Assembly (NCBI GenBank): GCA_964371035.1
Contig: CAYJLG010000010.1
Coordinates: forward strand, 1 to 64,000
From: UBA1535 sp964371035
GTDB taxonomy: Bacteria > Bacillota > Clostridia > Tissierellales > Sedimentibacteraceae
Reading direction: 5' to 3'
DNA: 64,000 bases
Shown: positions 16,200-25,543 of the stretch, piece by piece
Position numbering within the stretch: position 1 is the first letter of the stretch
How the letters are laid out: each line of letters begins with the position of its first letter
Program-made: the position numbers and the translations under genes
The notes under the pieces: generated by a model
What the model was told of the DNA's origin: nothing
The model's database searches: none
Seen by the model: only the letters and a program-made list of their open reading frames with translations

Positions 16200-18590
16200 A
16201 TGTTAGCACCTATTAAATGGATGGAAAAATATGTTGATATAGACATAGATGCAAAAGACTTAGCCGATAAAATAACTTTGACAGGTTCACATGTTGACTC
16301 TATCATTGATATTGAAAAAAACCTTGCCAATGTCGTAACTGGCAAAATAATTAAAATAGAAGCTCACCCTGATGCAGATAAACTTACTGTTACAAAAGTA
16401 GATGTCGGTACTGAAGTTGTTCAAATAGTTACAGGAGCGAAAAATATACAAGAAGGAGACATTATTCCTGTTGCACTTGTAGGAGCAGAACTTCCGACAG
16501 GATTAAAGATAAAAAATTCTAAACTAAGAGGAGTAGAGTCCCAAGGTATGATGTGCTCATACGGAGAACTCGGCTTTGATGATAAAGTTGTTCCAAAAGG
16601 TGGAAATGACGGTATAATGATACTTGCATCTGATACTGAAATAGGAAAAGATATTCAAACTGTACTTGATATAGAAGGTAAAGTATTAGAAATTGAAATA
16701 ACGTATAATAGACCTGACTGCCTTAATATTACTGGATTAGCAAGAGAAGTTGCAGCAACTTTAGGGAAAGAGTTTAAATTTCCTGAAATTAAAATTAAAA
16801 ATGAAGTTGATGACATTAAAGATTATTTTGATCAAGTAATAATAGAAAACGAAAGTTTATGTGAAAGATTTTATGTAAGAGTTGTTAAAGATATCAAAAT
16901 GGGCACTTCTCCTATGTGGATGCAACGTGCACTTATGGATGCCGGTATGAGACCTATTAACAATATAGTTGATGTGACGAATTATGTAATGTTAGAATTG
17001 GGTCAACCACTGCATGCATATGATTTAGATAAATTAAATGGAAAAACTATAATGGCAAGATGTGCAACTAAGGGTGAAACTTTAACTACACTAGATATGG
17101 TTGAAAGAAAATTAGATGAGAATATGTTGGTTATAGCAGATAAAGATAAACCTGTGTGTATTGCAGGAATTATGGGTGGTTATGACACAGAGATAGGTGA
17201 AAATACTACTAATATGTTGCTTGAATGTGCTACTTTTAATTCTAAATCAGTTAGAGATACTTCTAAGAAGTTTGGTCTTCGTTCTGAGGCGTCAGCGAGA
17301 AATGAAAAAATTATTCATTATAAAACTGCTCAATTAGCAGCTGATAGAGTGTGCCAGTTGATAGAAGAAATTGGTGCTGGTACAATTGTTAAGGGTTATA
17401 TTAACGCAGGAAAAGAAGAAGTAGAAAACAAAGTTGTGACTTTGAGACCACATAGAAGTGCAGAACTGTTAGGTGTAGAAATCCCTATAGAAGAAATGTT
17501 AAATAGCCTTAATTCGTTAGAAATAAAGAGTACATTTGATGGCGAGAAAATTGTATCTGAAGTCCCTTATTTTAGATGTGATATAGATCAAGAAGCAGAT
17601 TTGATTGAAGAAGTAGGCCGTATTTATGGATTTGAAAACATAGAAGCAAAACCTGTTGTCAGTACTCTTAAAAAAGGGAAAAAATCTAATAGAAGACAGA
17701 CTGAAGATGCAATTAGAAACATAATGGTTGGCATGGGGCTTTATGAAGTGATGACGTATTCTTTTATTAGTCCAAAATCTTTAGATAGCATATGTGCTTC
17801 GGAAGATTCATACATTAAAAAATATGTAAAACTTCTTAATCCTCTTGGCGAAGATTTTAGTGTTATGAGAACAACACTGTTGACTAACATGTTGGATGCA
17901 CTTAGTAAAAATAGCAATAGAGGCGCACAAGAAGTGAAGTTGTTTGAAGTTGGAAACACATTTTTCCCTAAAGAACTTCCTGTTAAGCAATTGCCTGAAG
18001 AAAGAAGTAAACTTTGCATAGGTATGTACGGAAATTATGATTTCTTTAATCTTAAAGGTATTGTTGAGCAGATGCTTAATCGATTTGGTATTGACTGTAA
18101 AATAAAAGCTGTTGCAGATGATCCGATTTTTCATAGTGGCATATGTGCTGGGTTGTTTATAAATGATGAACAAATTGGAATTTTTGGTGAAATTCACCCT
18201 CAAGTAGCAGAAAATTATGATATAAGTAAAACAGTGTATCTTTGCGAAATAGATGTTGATAAAATATCGGAAAATCAAAATTTACTCAGAAAATTTGAAG
18301 CTCTTCCTAAGTTTCCTGCAATGCAAAGAGATATCGCAGTAAAAGTGTCTGACGATGTATTGGTAGGTGATATGGAAGCTGTTATTAAAAGTGTTAATGA
18401 ACATTTGATTGAAAGTGTTAAGTTGTTTGATGTATACAGAGGAGAGCATATTGAAAAAGGATTCAAGAGTACAGCTTTCGCTATAACTTATAGAAATAAA
18501 ACTAAGACACTCAATGATAAAGAAGTTGATAAGATACATGGATTGATACTCGAAAAGTTAGAGAAAAATTTTGGTGCCGTATTAAGATAG
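16200..18590 (+). CDS. pheT: Phenylalanyl-tRNA synthetase beta subunit
   Basis: Beta subunit, 796 residues, normal length. Domains in order: OB-fold tRNA-binding (about 40-150), B3/B4 editing domain (about 210-390) that clears Tyr-tRNA-Phe, B5 (about 405-470), catalytic-like core, and the C-terminal ferredoxin-fold anticodon-binding domain (about 700-796, starting PKFPAMQRDIAVKV). Ribosome site CTAGGAGGAT precedes the ATG. A zapA gene often follows pheT in Firmicutes but here lgt does. Confidence 0.97.
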   Translation: MLAPIKWMEKYVDIDIDAKDLADKITLTGSHVDSIIDIEKNLANVVTGKIIKIEAHPDADKLTVTKVDVGTEVVQIVTGAKNIQEGDIIPVALVGAELPTGLKIKNSKLRGVESQGMMCSYGELGFDDKVVPKGGNDGIMILASDTEIGKDIQTVLDIEGKVLEIEITYNRPDCLNITGLAREVAATLGKEFKFPEIKIKNEVDDIKDYFDQVIIENESLCERFYVRVVKDIKMGTSPMWMQRALMDAGMRPINNIVDVTNYVMLELGQPLHAYDLDKLNGKTIMARCATKGETLTTLDMVERKLDENMLVIADKDKPVCIAGIMGGYDTEIGENTTNMLLECATFNSKSVRDTSKKFGLRSEASARNEKIIHYKTAQLAADRVCQLIEEIGAGTIVKGYINAGKEEVENKVVTLRPHRSAELLGVEIPIEEMLNSLNSLEIKSTFDGEKIVSEVPYFRCDIDQEADLIEEVGRIYGFENIEAKPVVSTLKKGKKSNRRQTEDAIRNIMVGMGLYEVMTYSFISPKSLDSICASEDSYIKKYVKLLNPLGEDFSVMRTTLLTNMLDALSKNSNRGAQEVKLFEVGNTFFPKELPVKQLPEERSKLCIGMYGNYDFFNLKGIVEQMLNRFGIDCKIKAVADDPIFHSGICAGLFINDEQIGIFGEIHPQVAENYDISKTVYLCEIDVDKISENQNLLRKFEALPKFPAMQRDIAVKVSDDVLVGDMEAVIKSVNEHLIESVKLFDVYRGEHIEKGFKSTAFAITYRNKTKTLNDKEVDKIHGLILEKLEKNFGAVLR

Positions 18591-18597
18591 GAGAGAC

Positions 18598-19344
18598 TTG
18601 ATGGATAGAGTAGCGTTTACGTTTTTTGGGTTAGATATAATGTGGTATGGCGTGTTAATAGCGGCAGGGATGTTGGTAGGAATAGTATTTGTAGTGCTAG
18701 AATGTAGAAGAATAGGCTTCAAAGAAGATACTCTAATTGATATGCTTATCATAGCTATTCCTATAGGTGTTATTTGTGCAAGATTGTACTATGTAGCTTT
18801 CTCATTAGATGAGTTTGATAGTTTGTCAGATGTGTTTAATATTAGAGATGGTGGATTAGCAATTCATGGTGGAATTATTGGTGGGGTGCTAACAGCCATT
18901 ACATTTTGCAAATTTAAAAAGATAGATTTTTTACAAGTTGCCGACATAGCAATCCCTTCTGTAGCAATAGCACAAGCTATAGGAAGATGGGGAAATTTCT
19001 TTAATCAAGAAGTATATGGTGGTCCGACTAATCTACCTTGGGGAATTTTGATAGATGGGCAGAAAGTTCATCCTCTGTTCTTATATGAATCATTAGGTAA
19101 CCTTGCGATTTTCTTTTTCTTAGTTTGGTATCGAAAAAATAAAAGAAAGAATGAAGGAGAAGTCTTAGCTTTATATTTGATTTTGTATTCTGTCGTTAGA
19201 TTCTTTGTAGAAGGAATGAGGGTGGAAGAATATATTTTGACATTCTTAGGGTTTCCAATAGCACAACTTGTGAGCATAGGTCTTATAGTAGCAGGAGTTG
19301 CATTGCTTGCTTATATAAAAAAAATTAATGAAATGAAGATCTAA
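18598..19344 (+). CDS. lgt: Prolipoprotein diacylglyceryl transferase
   Basis: Polytopic membrane enzyme of 248 residues that moves diacylglycerol from phosphatidylglycerol to the lipobox cysteine of prolipoproteins. The signature GRWGNFFNQEVYG and the catalytic-region LAIHGGIIGG are intact, with RFFVEGMR in the C-terminal part. About seven hydrophobic segments are visible. It follows pheT by 7 nt and ends the pheST operon at a clear terminator. Confidence 0.95.
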   Translation: MMDRVAFTFFGLDIMWYGVLIAAGMLVGIVFVVLECRRIGFKEDTLIDMLIIAIPIGVICARLYYVAFSLDEFDSLSDVFNIRDGGLAIHGGIIGGVLTAITFCKFKKIDFLQVADIAIPSVAIAQAIGRWGNFFNQEVYGGPTNLPWGILIDGQKVHPLFLYESLGNLAIFFFLVWYRKNKRKNEGEVLALYLILYSVVRFFVEGMRVEEYILTFLGFPIAQLVSIGLIVAGVALLAYIKKINEMKI

Positions 19345-19380
19345 ATAAGAATTTAGATTTAAAACTAATTAACTATTAAA

Positions 19381-19415
19381 AATCAGAAAGTGATGATTCA
19401 TTTTCTGATTTTTTT
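19381..19415 (+). terminator. Intrinsic terminator after lgt
   Basis: AATCAGAAA (19381-19389) pairs with TTTCTGATT (about 19402-19410), followed by a T tract. Confidence 0.85.
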
Positions 19416-19465
19416 GAGATTGTCAAGACTACTTGATGTATTCATTGATAATTCGAAATTGAATT

Positions 19466-19696
19466 ATTACTACTCACAGTTAAATTCAATGAATTAGGAG
19501 TTAGGAATTAGGAGTTATGAGTTGTGGTGGAAAAACCCAAAGGTCTTTTCTTTTTTTAATTATCAAAATTTGCTAAAGCAAATTTTTCTCATTCATTCCT
19601 CATTCCTCATTCCTCATTTCTCATTTCTCATTACTTCTAAACTCCCGTCCCCAGCACATAATTTTGAATAATTCAAAAAATACTGTGAATAGTAAC
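19466..19696 (+). mobile_element. MITE-like element, copy 3 (different interior)
   Basis: Ends in ATTACTACTCACAG (19466-19479) and CTGTGAATAGTAAC (19683-19696), the same termini as copies 1 and 2, but the 231-bp interior is unrelated. One side is made of AATTAGGAGTT-type repeats; the other is a tandem run of TCATTCC/TCATTTC heptamers (about 19588-19633) that is roughly complementary to it, so the whole element could fold into a long imperfect hairpin. No ORF. Confidence 0.72.
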
Positions 19697-19716
19697 GTTG
19701 AATTTATAATATTAGT

Positions 19717-19754
19717 GTGGAGGATAGATTTTAAATCTATCCTCCACTTTTTTT
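19717..19754 (+). terminator. Long perfect palindromic terminator before mraZ
   Basis: GTGGAGGATAGATTT (19717-19731) and AAATCTATCCTCCAC (19733-19747) form a 15-bp perfect stem with a one-base centre, followed by seven T residues. It is 112 bp upstream of mraZ and just after MITE copy 3. No gene lies between it and the lgt terminator, so it either insulates the dcw operon or ends a short transcript. A TATAAT is at 19705-19710 but without a good -35. Confidence 0.75.
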
Positions 19755-19812
19755 GCGTTGAAATATCAATAAAAAAAATAGGTTTTTAAAAAAGTTTATT
19801 TTTTTTGAAAAA

Positions 19813-19862
19813 AAAGTGGCGTAAAGTGCCACGATGTGGTATAATAAACCCACGAGGTGGTA
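19813..19862 (+). promoter_or_regulatory. MraZ boxes and dcw promoter
   Basis: Three repeats at exact 10-bp spacing, AAAGTGGCGT (19813-19822), AAAGTGCCAC (19823-19832) and GATGTGGTAT (19833-19842), with a further GGTGG at 19856-19860. MraZ proteins bind short direct repeats of this kind in front of their own gene. A TATAAT -10 box (19840-19845) overlaps the third repeat, so binding would occlude the promoter. No good -35 box is visible. Confidence 0.75.
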
Positions 19863-19866
19863 GAAA

Positions 19867-20304
19867 ATGTTTACAGGTGAATTTTTCCACTCTTTCGATT
19901 CAAAAGGAAGAGTTATTATTCCCTCGAAATTTAGGGAAAATTTAGGAGAAGTGTTTTATATAGGTAAAGGTTTGGATAGGTGTCTTTTTGTCTATCCTAT
20001 TAAAACATGGGAAGAATTCATAGGTAAACTTAAAAACTTATCAACATTCAATAAAGAAGAAAGATTTTTTTTAAGGCAGTTTATTTCTGGATTTTCTGAA
20101 TGCACTTTTGATAAACAGGGTAGATTGTTGGTACCACCAAACTTAAGGGAATATAGTAATCTAAAAGAAGAAGTAGTGATTATCGGAATTATTGACAAAA
20201 TTGAGATTTGGAGTAGAGACAGCTGGGACAGCTATTCTAACAGCGAAGAGTTTGATTTTGATCAAATTGCTGAAAAAATGGCAGATCTAGGCATAGGCTT
20301 ATAG
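19867..20304 (+). CDS. mraZ: Transcriptional regulator MraZ
   Basis: 145-residue DNA-binding protein with two tandem SpoVT/AbrB-like halves, each carrying the conserved DxxGR pattern: FDSKGRVIIPSKFRE (about 10-24) and FDKQGRLLVPPNLRE in the second half. First gene of the dcw cluster and expected to act on the repeat boxes at 19813-19842. Ribosome site CGAGGTGG overlaps the last box. Coupled to rsmH 12 nt downstream. Confidence 0.96.
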   Translation: MFTGEFFHSFDSKGRVIIPSKFRENLGEVFYIGKGLDRCLFVYPIKTWEEFIGKLKNLSTFNKEERFFLRQFISGFSECTFDKQGRLLVPPNLREYSNLKEEVVIIGIIDKIEIWSRDSWDSYSNSEEFDFDQIAEKMADLGIGL

Positions 20305-20316
20305 GAGGATATAACT

Positions 20317-21246
20317 ATGGAGTACATCCACAAGTCAGTGTTAGCTGATGAATCAATAGAGGGGCTTAATATAAAAAATGATGGGGTTTATGTTGATGCT
20401 ACCTTGGGTGGTGGGGGCCACACATATGAAATTTTAAAAAGATGTAAATTAGGCAAAGTGATAGGCATTGATCAAGATGAATATGCTATTGCAAGAGCTC
20501 AAGATAGATTAAAAGAGTTTGATAACTTTATTGCTTATAAAAGTAATTTTAGATATTTAAACGATATACTCGATGATTTGAACATAGAAAAAATTGATGG
20601 AATAATATTTGATTTAGGAGTATCTTCTTTTCAATTAGATATTCCAGAACGAGGATTTAGTTATAATTACGATGCGCCACTTGACATGAGAATGGATAAG
20701 GAACAACAAATAAGTGCAAGGCACATTGTAAATGGATATAATGAAAAAGAATTAGCAAGAATTATAAGAGAATTTGGTGAAGAAAATTGGGCATCGAGAA
20801 TTGCAAAATTTATAGTAGAAGAAAGAGAGTTGGAATTTATTGAAACTACGGGACAACTTGTTACTATTATAAAAAAAGCGATACCACAAGGTGCTAGACA
20901 AGATGGCCCACATCCTGCAAAACGAACTTTTCAGGCCATAAGGATAGAAGTTAATAAAGAACTTGAAATACTTGAAAATACTATGAGAGATGCTGTTTCA
21001 AGGCTTAATCCTGAAGGAAGAATTGCAGTAATAACTTTTCATTCGTTAGAAGATAGAATAATTAAAAATGTGTTTTCAGATTTGAATAAGGATTGTATTT
21101 GTCCAACTGAGTTTCCAAAGTGTATGTGTACTCACAGAAGAACGTTAAAGTTAGTTAATAAAAAACCGATAGTTCCTAACGATTCGGAATTGTCGGAGAA
21201 TATGAGGGCGAGGAGTTCTAAATTAAGAGTAGGGGAGAGATTGTAA
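20317..21246 (+). CDS. rsmH: 16S rRNA (cytosine-N4)-methyltransferase RsmH
   Basis: SAM-dependent methyltransferase of 309 residues that modifies C1402 of 16S rRNA. Motif I is DATLGGGGHTYEIL (about 28-41); other family blocks are FDLGVSSFQLD, RGFSYNYDAPLDMRMD and ITFHSLEDRIIKN. The C-terminal cysteine cluster (CICPTEFPKCMC) is present. It keeps the standard place between mraZ and ftsL. Confidence 0.97.
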   Translation: MEYIHKSVLADESIEGLNIKNDGVYVDATLGGGGHTYEILKRCKLGKVIGIDQDEYAIARAQDRLKEFDNFIAYKSNFRYLNDILDDLNIEKIDGIIFDLGVSSFQLDIPERGFSYNYDAPLDMRMDKEQQISARHIVNGYNEKELARIIREFGEENWASRIAKFIVEERELEFIETTGQLVTIIKKAIPQGARQDGPHPAKRTFQAIRIEVNKELEILENTMRDAVSRLNPEGRIAVITFHSLEDRIIKNVFSDLNKDCICPTEFPKCMCTHRRTLKLVNKKPIVPNDSELSENMRARSSKLRVGERL

Positions 21247-21249
21247 ATT

Positions 21250-21798
21250 ATGTCTGCAGTGCAAAAGCGAAAATATGATTATGATTATGGTTATGGTTAT
21301 GAAACAAAAACTGAACATGCTCCTGAGTTACGTGTTTTGGAGCAAAAAAGGATTGTTAGAAGAAAAAGGAAGAGTGGAGCTAAGTTAAGTAATGTTAAAA
21401 ACTTTTTAATGATTTCATTAATTTTCTTTTTAGCTGTTGCAATTGTATATAATTATGCTATAATTACAGAGAAAAAATCTCAATTGTTAGTTTTAGATGA
21501 AAAAATTGAGAATGTTTATAATCAAATAGATGAATATGATATGTTGTTAGAAAGTTTGAATGACACAAATAATATCGAAAGTGCAGCAAAAAGCTATTTG
21601 GGGATGAATTATCCTTCGAGAAGTCAGAGAGTTTATATTGATGGTACAATTCAAAGTTCATCTAGTACAGATATACAGTTTTCATCAGAAGATAGTGAGA
21701 ACAAAGAAATGGATATCATTGATGAACAAAATAGTCCGAGCGAAGTAGCTAGTGTAATAGGGAGAACTCTAAACTTTTTTAGCAGAAAGGATAGTTAA
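21250..21798 (+). CDS. ftsL: FtsL-like division protein
   Basis: 182-residue bitopic protein in the ftsL position, 3 nt after rsmH. A cytoplasmic basic N-terminus with a low-complexity Tyr/Asp/Gly run (KYDYDYGYGYE) is followed by one transmembrane segment (about 52-72) and a short leucine-zipper-like coiled coil (about 75-100), then an acidic serine-rich tail. FtsL proteins diverge strongly, so the call rests on topology and place. It would bridge FtsQ/DivIC-like proteins and the transpeptidase encoded next. Confidence 0.75.
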   Translation: MSAVQKRKYDYDYGYGYETKTEHAPELRVLEQKRIVRRKRKSGAKLSNVKNFLMISLIFFLAVAIVYNYAIITEKKSQLLVLDEKIENVYNQIDEYDMLLESLNDTNNIESAAKSYLGMNYPSRSQRVYIDGTIQSSSSTDIQFSSEDSENKEMDIIDEQNSPSEVASVIGRTLNFFSRKDS

Positions 21799-21801
21799 TT
21801 T

Positions 21802-23937
21802 ATGCTGAATAAAGGAGACCAGACAGTAGTAAATTTACAAAATAAACGTAGAATGCTGTTCTTTATGTGGGTTTTTTTTGCAGCTGTACTTATTTTGATC
21901 GGAAGATTAGGATATATACAGCTTGTTAATGGTAATGAATATAGAAAGGCTGCGTATGAACAATGGTCGAAAGACGTAGTCATAAATGCAAAAAGAGGAA
22001 CAATTTACGATTCAAAGGGGAAAAAATTAGCAGTTAGCGTTAATGCAGATACTGTTATTTATTTTCCAGAAGATATTAAGAAAGGATCATCTTTCGAAGA
22101 TTTTGTCTATGATGAAACTGAAGAAGATGGTTTTTTAGGATTATTATTTTCTTTAAACGATAAATTGTCAGATGAAACTATGGATTCAGAAGAATTGGAA
22201 ATTCAAAATCAGCAAAACTTATCAAAATCATTAGAAGAAATTTCTGTTTTATTAGCGGAAATACTTGAAATGGATTCAAATGAAGTTTACAATATGATTA
22301 CAGAAGATAGTACTTATGGTGTCTTGAAAAGATGGATTACTCCTGAACAATCTGAAAAAATCAAAGAAGCTAAAATACCAGGAATAAGTATCATTGAAGA
22401 CAATAAAAGAGTATATCCATATGGGAATTTTGCGTCATATATACTTGGATTCACAGATTCTGACCAACATGGATTATATGGAGTTGAAGCTACTTATGAT
22501 GAATATCTAGCAGGCGTATCTGGTCGTATGATATTAAATACTGATGCGCATGGCAGAGAACTGCCTTATGGTTTTAACGAATACTTCGAACCAGAAAATG
22601 GATATGGAGTGGTTTTAACAATTGACGAAACTATACAGCACTTTGCAGAAAAATCTGCCGAACAAGCCCTATTAGATACACATGCTAAAAGAGTAAGTAT
22701 TATTCTTATGGATCCGAAGACGGGTGATGTGTTAGCGATGACAACAAAAGATGATTATGATCCGAACAATCCACGCGAACCTTTAGACGATGAAACTAAA
22801 ATTGAATGGAGTAATCTAACCGAAGAAGAAGAACAACAAGCATGGTATGATATGTGGAGAAATCCAATTGTAAATGATGTTTATGAGCCAGGTTCTACGT
22901 TTAAGCCGCTTGTTATTGCAATGGCACTGCAAGAAAATGCTACACAACCAAACCGAATTTATCACTGTGATGGTTTTGTTTCTGGTGTAGCTGGTGAGAC
23001 AATGAAATGTTGGAGATATTACAATCCGCATGGAGATCAAACTTTATCAGAAGTGCTTCAAAATTCATGTAATGATGCAATGGCAGATATTGTGTTAGAA
23101 TTAGGTGCTGAGAAATTTTATGAATATTCGAAAATGTTAGGATTTGGCGAAATTTCAGGGATAGATTTAAATGGCGAAGCTGTAGGAATTTTAAATCATC
23201 ATAGTTATGTTACACCACCTTTGCTAATTAGACAATCTATAGGACAATCTATAGCTGTGACACCTTTACAACTTACTACTGCAATTGCAGCTTTATCAAA
23301 CGGCGGAAACTTAATGGAACCACGAGTTGTTAAACAGCTCATAGATGAAGATGGCAACATAATAGAAAGTTTTGATCCCGTAGTAAGAAGAACAGTTTTT
23401 TCTGAAAGCGTCTCTAATGAAGTTATGGAAATGATGAGAACTGTTGTTTCTGAAGCAGGAGCTAGTGCTGCAGATGTGCCTGGATTTAGCGTTGGAGGTA
23501 AAACCGGTACTGCTCAAAAAGTAATAAATGGAGTTTACCCTGACGGAGTATTTATTAGTTCGTTTATCGGTGTTGCACCTACAAATGATCCAGAAGTAGT
23601 GTGTTTAATGATAGTAGATGAACCAGACGGTAACTACTATGCTAGCGTAATTGCGGCACCTATTGTAGGCGATCTAATAGAAGAAGTCATGCAATATAAA
23701 GAAATAGAACCTCAGTACACTGACGAAGAATTGGGAAGTATTGCCAGAGAAAAAGTAGATGTACCTAATTTAATAGGTTTAACGCTTGAAGAAGCGAGTA
23801 ATATTTTAGAAGATATGGGTTTGAACCATAATGTAACATTGGAAGTTGATTCTGAAACTACTATTAAAGACCAGTTTCCTATAGCAGAAACTGAAGTAAC
23901 TAAAAATTCAACAGTAACATTAATATTAGTAGATTGA
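21802..23937 (+). CDS. Division penicillin-binding protein (FtsI/SpoVD type) with PASTA domain
   Basis: Class B penicillin-binding protein, 711 residues, that cross-links septal peptidoglycan. One N-terminal transmembrane segment (about 17-37), a dimerisation domain, then the transpeptidase with active-site serine in GSTFKP, the SCN triad and KTGTAQ, and a single C-terminal PASTA domain (about 653-711). The N-terminal domain has an acidic insertion of about 50 residues (from about 100) that looks lineage-specific. It might serve vegetative division (FtsI) or sporulation (SpoVD); the dcw position cannot decide. ATG at 21802 follows AAAGGATAG. Confidence 0.93.
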   Translation: MLNKGDQTVVNLQNKRRMLFFMWVFFAAVLILIGRLGYIQLVNGNEYRKAAYEQWSKDVVINAKRGTIYDSKGKKLAVSVNADTVIYFPEDIKKGSSFEDFVYDETEEDGFLGLLFSLNDKLSDETMDSEELEIQNQQNLSKSLEEISVLLAEILEMDSNEVYNMITEDSTYGVLKRWITPEQSEKIKEAKIPGISIIEDNKRVYPYGNFASYILGFTDSDQHGLYGVEATYDEYLAGVSGRMILNTDAHGRELPYGFNEYFEPENGYGVVLTIDETIQHFAEKSAEQALLDTHAKRVSIILMDPKTGDVLAMTTKDDYDPNNPREPLDDETKIEWSNLTEEEEQQAWYDMWRNPIVNDVYEPGSTFKPLVIAMALQENATQPNRIYHCDGFVSGVAGETMKCWRYYNPHGDQTLSEVLQNSCNDAMADIVLELGAEKFYEYSKMLGFGEISGIDLNGEAVGILNHHSYVTPPLLIRQSIGQSIAVTPLQLTTAIAALSNGGNLMEPRVVKQLIDEDGNIIESFDPVVRRTVFSESVSNEVMEMMRTVVSEAGASAADVPGFSVGGKTGTAQKVINGVYPDGVFISSFIGVAPTNDPEVVCLMIVDEPDGNYYASVIAAPIVGDLIEEVMQYKEIEPQYTDEELGSIAREKVDVPNLIGLTLEEASNILEDMGLNHNVTLEVDSETTIKDQFPIAETEVTKNSTVTLILVD

Positions 23938-23965
23938 TAAATAAAGACTATTATCGGATGATAAG

Positions 23966-23985
23966 GGCGGATAATATCCGCCTTT
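23966..23985 (+). other. Intercistronic hairpin between PBP and murE
   Basis: GGCGGAT (23966-23972) pairs with ATCCGCC (23976-23982), followed by only three T residues. It may be a weak terminator or an mRNA-processing or stability element. Confidence 0.45.
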
Positions 23986-24037
23986 AATTATATAATTTTG
24001 GATGTTAAACTATAAAACTTTTTGCAAGGAGTTTATA

Positions 24038-25516
24038 ATGAATTTATCACATATTTTGAATAGAATAGGATTTAAAGAATTTATAGGAAATAAAGATTTA
24101 AACGTAGAATTTATAACTCACAATTCTAAAGAAGTAAGAAAGAACACTGTTTTCGTCGCTATTAAAGGTTTTGAAACTGATGGACACAAGTACATTGCAG
24201 ATGCAATAGAAAAAGGTGCAATTGTTATAGTATGCCAATTCATACCTGAAGGATTAGAATCTAAATCAAGCTATATCATAGTTGATGATTCAAGGTTTTC
24301 TTTGGCAGAAATTGCGTGCGAACTTTATGATAATCCCTCTAAAAAACTTGATGTTATTGGCGTAACCGGCACAAATGGAAAAACTAGTACTACTCACTTG
24401 ATAAAATCAATTACTGATTACAATAAAATAAAAAGTGGTTTGATAGGCACTTTAGGTATTGTAGTAGGTGACGAAGTCTTAAAAACTGAATATACTACAC
24501 CAGAAGCGTCAGAAGTGCAAGATATTATGCATAAAATGTTAAATGAAAATACTGAGGTATGTCTGCTTGAAGTTTCATCACATGCTATAGAGTTAAACAG
24601 AGTTTATGGCGTTGATTTTGATGTAGCAATTTTTACTAATTTGACGAGAGATCATCTTGATTTTCATAAAACTATGGAAAATTATTACTTAGCTAAGAAA
24701 AAATTGTTTTACAGAACAAAAAAAAGTAATATAATAAATGTTGATGATCCTTTTGGAAAAAGATTATATGAAGAATTAAAAAACGATGGAGTTCATGCTT
24801 TGTCTTATGGTATTGATAATGAGGCAGATATTAAAGCAAACAACTTAAGAACTACAATTAAAGGTACAGAATTTCAATTAGTTATTGGTGAAATAGTTAA
24901 AGATGTTTATGTGAAAACTCCTGGTAAGTTTTCAGTGTTAAACTCGTTAGCAGCTTTAGGAACAACGCATTGTCTCAATATTGATTTAGATGATTCCATA
25001 GAAGCGCTAGCAAAATACAATGGCGTCAAAGGGAGATTCCAAATAGCCGACACAAAGTTAGATTGTACTATAATACTTGATTTTGCACATACTCCAGATG
25101 GGCTAGAAAAAGTAATGGATACTATCAATGAATTCGCTTCAAGTAGAAAAGTTGTAATGTTTGGAGCAGGCGGAGATAGAGATGTTGCTAGACGTGCACC
25201 TATGGGCGAAATAGCTGGCAAATATTGTGATTTAACTATACTTACTTCGGATAATCCAAGATTTGAAGATCCAAATGCTATCTGTGAAGAAATAGCTGAA
25301 GGCGTTAGTATGTACGGTGGAGAATATGTCATAGTATTAGATAGAGAAGAAGCAATTTATTATGCTATTAAAAATTATCAAAAGGATGATGTCATACTTA
25401 TAGCAGGCAAATCAACGGAACCACATCAGGACTATGGAACTGAAAAAGTTCCGTATGATGAAATAGAAGTTACAAAGAAAATGATAAAAAAAGTAGAAGA
25501 GGAAATGGGGTTATAA
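24038..25516 (+). CDS. murE: UDP-MurNAc-tripeptide synthetase MurE (meso-DAP type)
   Basis: Mur ligase of 492 residues that adds the third amino acid to UDP-MurNAc-dipeptide. The ATP loop is GTNGKTSTT and the central block contains NLTRDHLDFHKTMENY. The substrate-selecting motif DNPR (residues 405-408) is the form found in enzymes that use meso-diaminopimelate; lysine-adding enzymes differ here. Start set at ATG 24038, 6 nt after AAGGAG; an in-frame ATG 36 nt upstream lacks a ribosome site. A murF gene, which often follows, is absent. Confidence 0.95.
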   Translation: MNLSHILNRIGFKEFIGNKDLNVEFITHNSKEVRKNTVFVAIKGFETDGHKYIADAIEKGAIVIVCQFIPEGLESKSSYIIVDDSRFSLAEIACELYDNPSKKLDVIGVTGTNGKTSTTHLIKSITDYNKIKSGLIGTLGIVVGDEVLKTEYTTPEASEVQDIMHKMLNENTEVCLLEVSSHAIELNRVYGVDFDVAIFTNLTRDHLDFHKTMENYYLAKKKLFYRTKKSNIINVDDPFGKRLYEELKNDGVHALSYGIDNEADIKANNLRTTIKGTEFQLVIGEIVKDVYVKTPGKFSVLNSLAALGTTHCLNIDLDDSIEALAKYNGVKGRFQIADTKLDCTIILDFAHTPDGLEKVMDTINEFASSRKVVMFGAGGDRDVARRAPMGEIAGKYCDLTILTSDNPRFEDPNAICEEIAEGVSMYGGEYVIVLDREEAIYYAIKNYQKDDVILIAGKSTEPHQDYGTEKVPYDEIEVTKKMIKKVEEEMGL

Positions 25517-25543
25517 TCTCATTTAAGAATTTAGGAGAGAAAA

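Noticed and set aside
17808..18278. 156-codon minus-strand ORF
   Set aside because: It is antisense to the conserved pheT gene, with low-complexity composition and no start signal.
19588..19633. Tandem TCATTCC heptamers considered as a CRISPR-like array
   Set aside because: The repeats are 7 bp, contiguous and without spacers, and no cas genes are nearby; they are part of the MITE interior.
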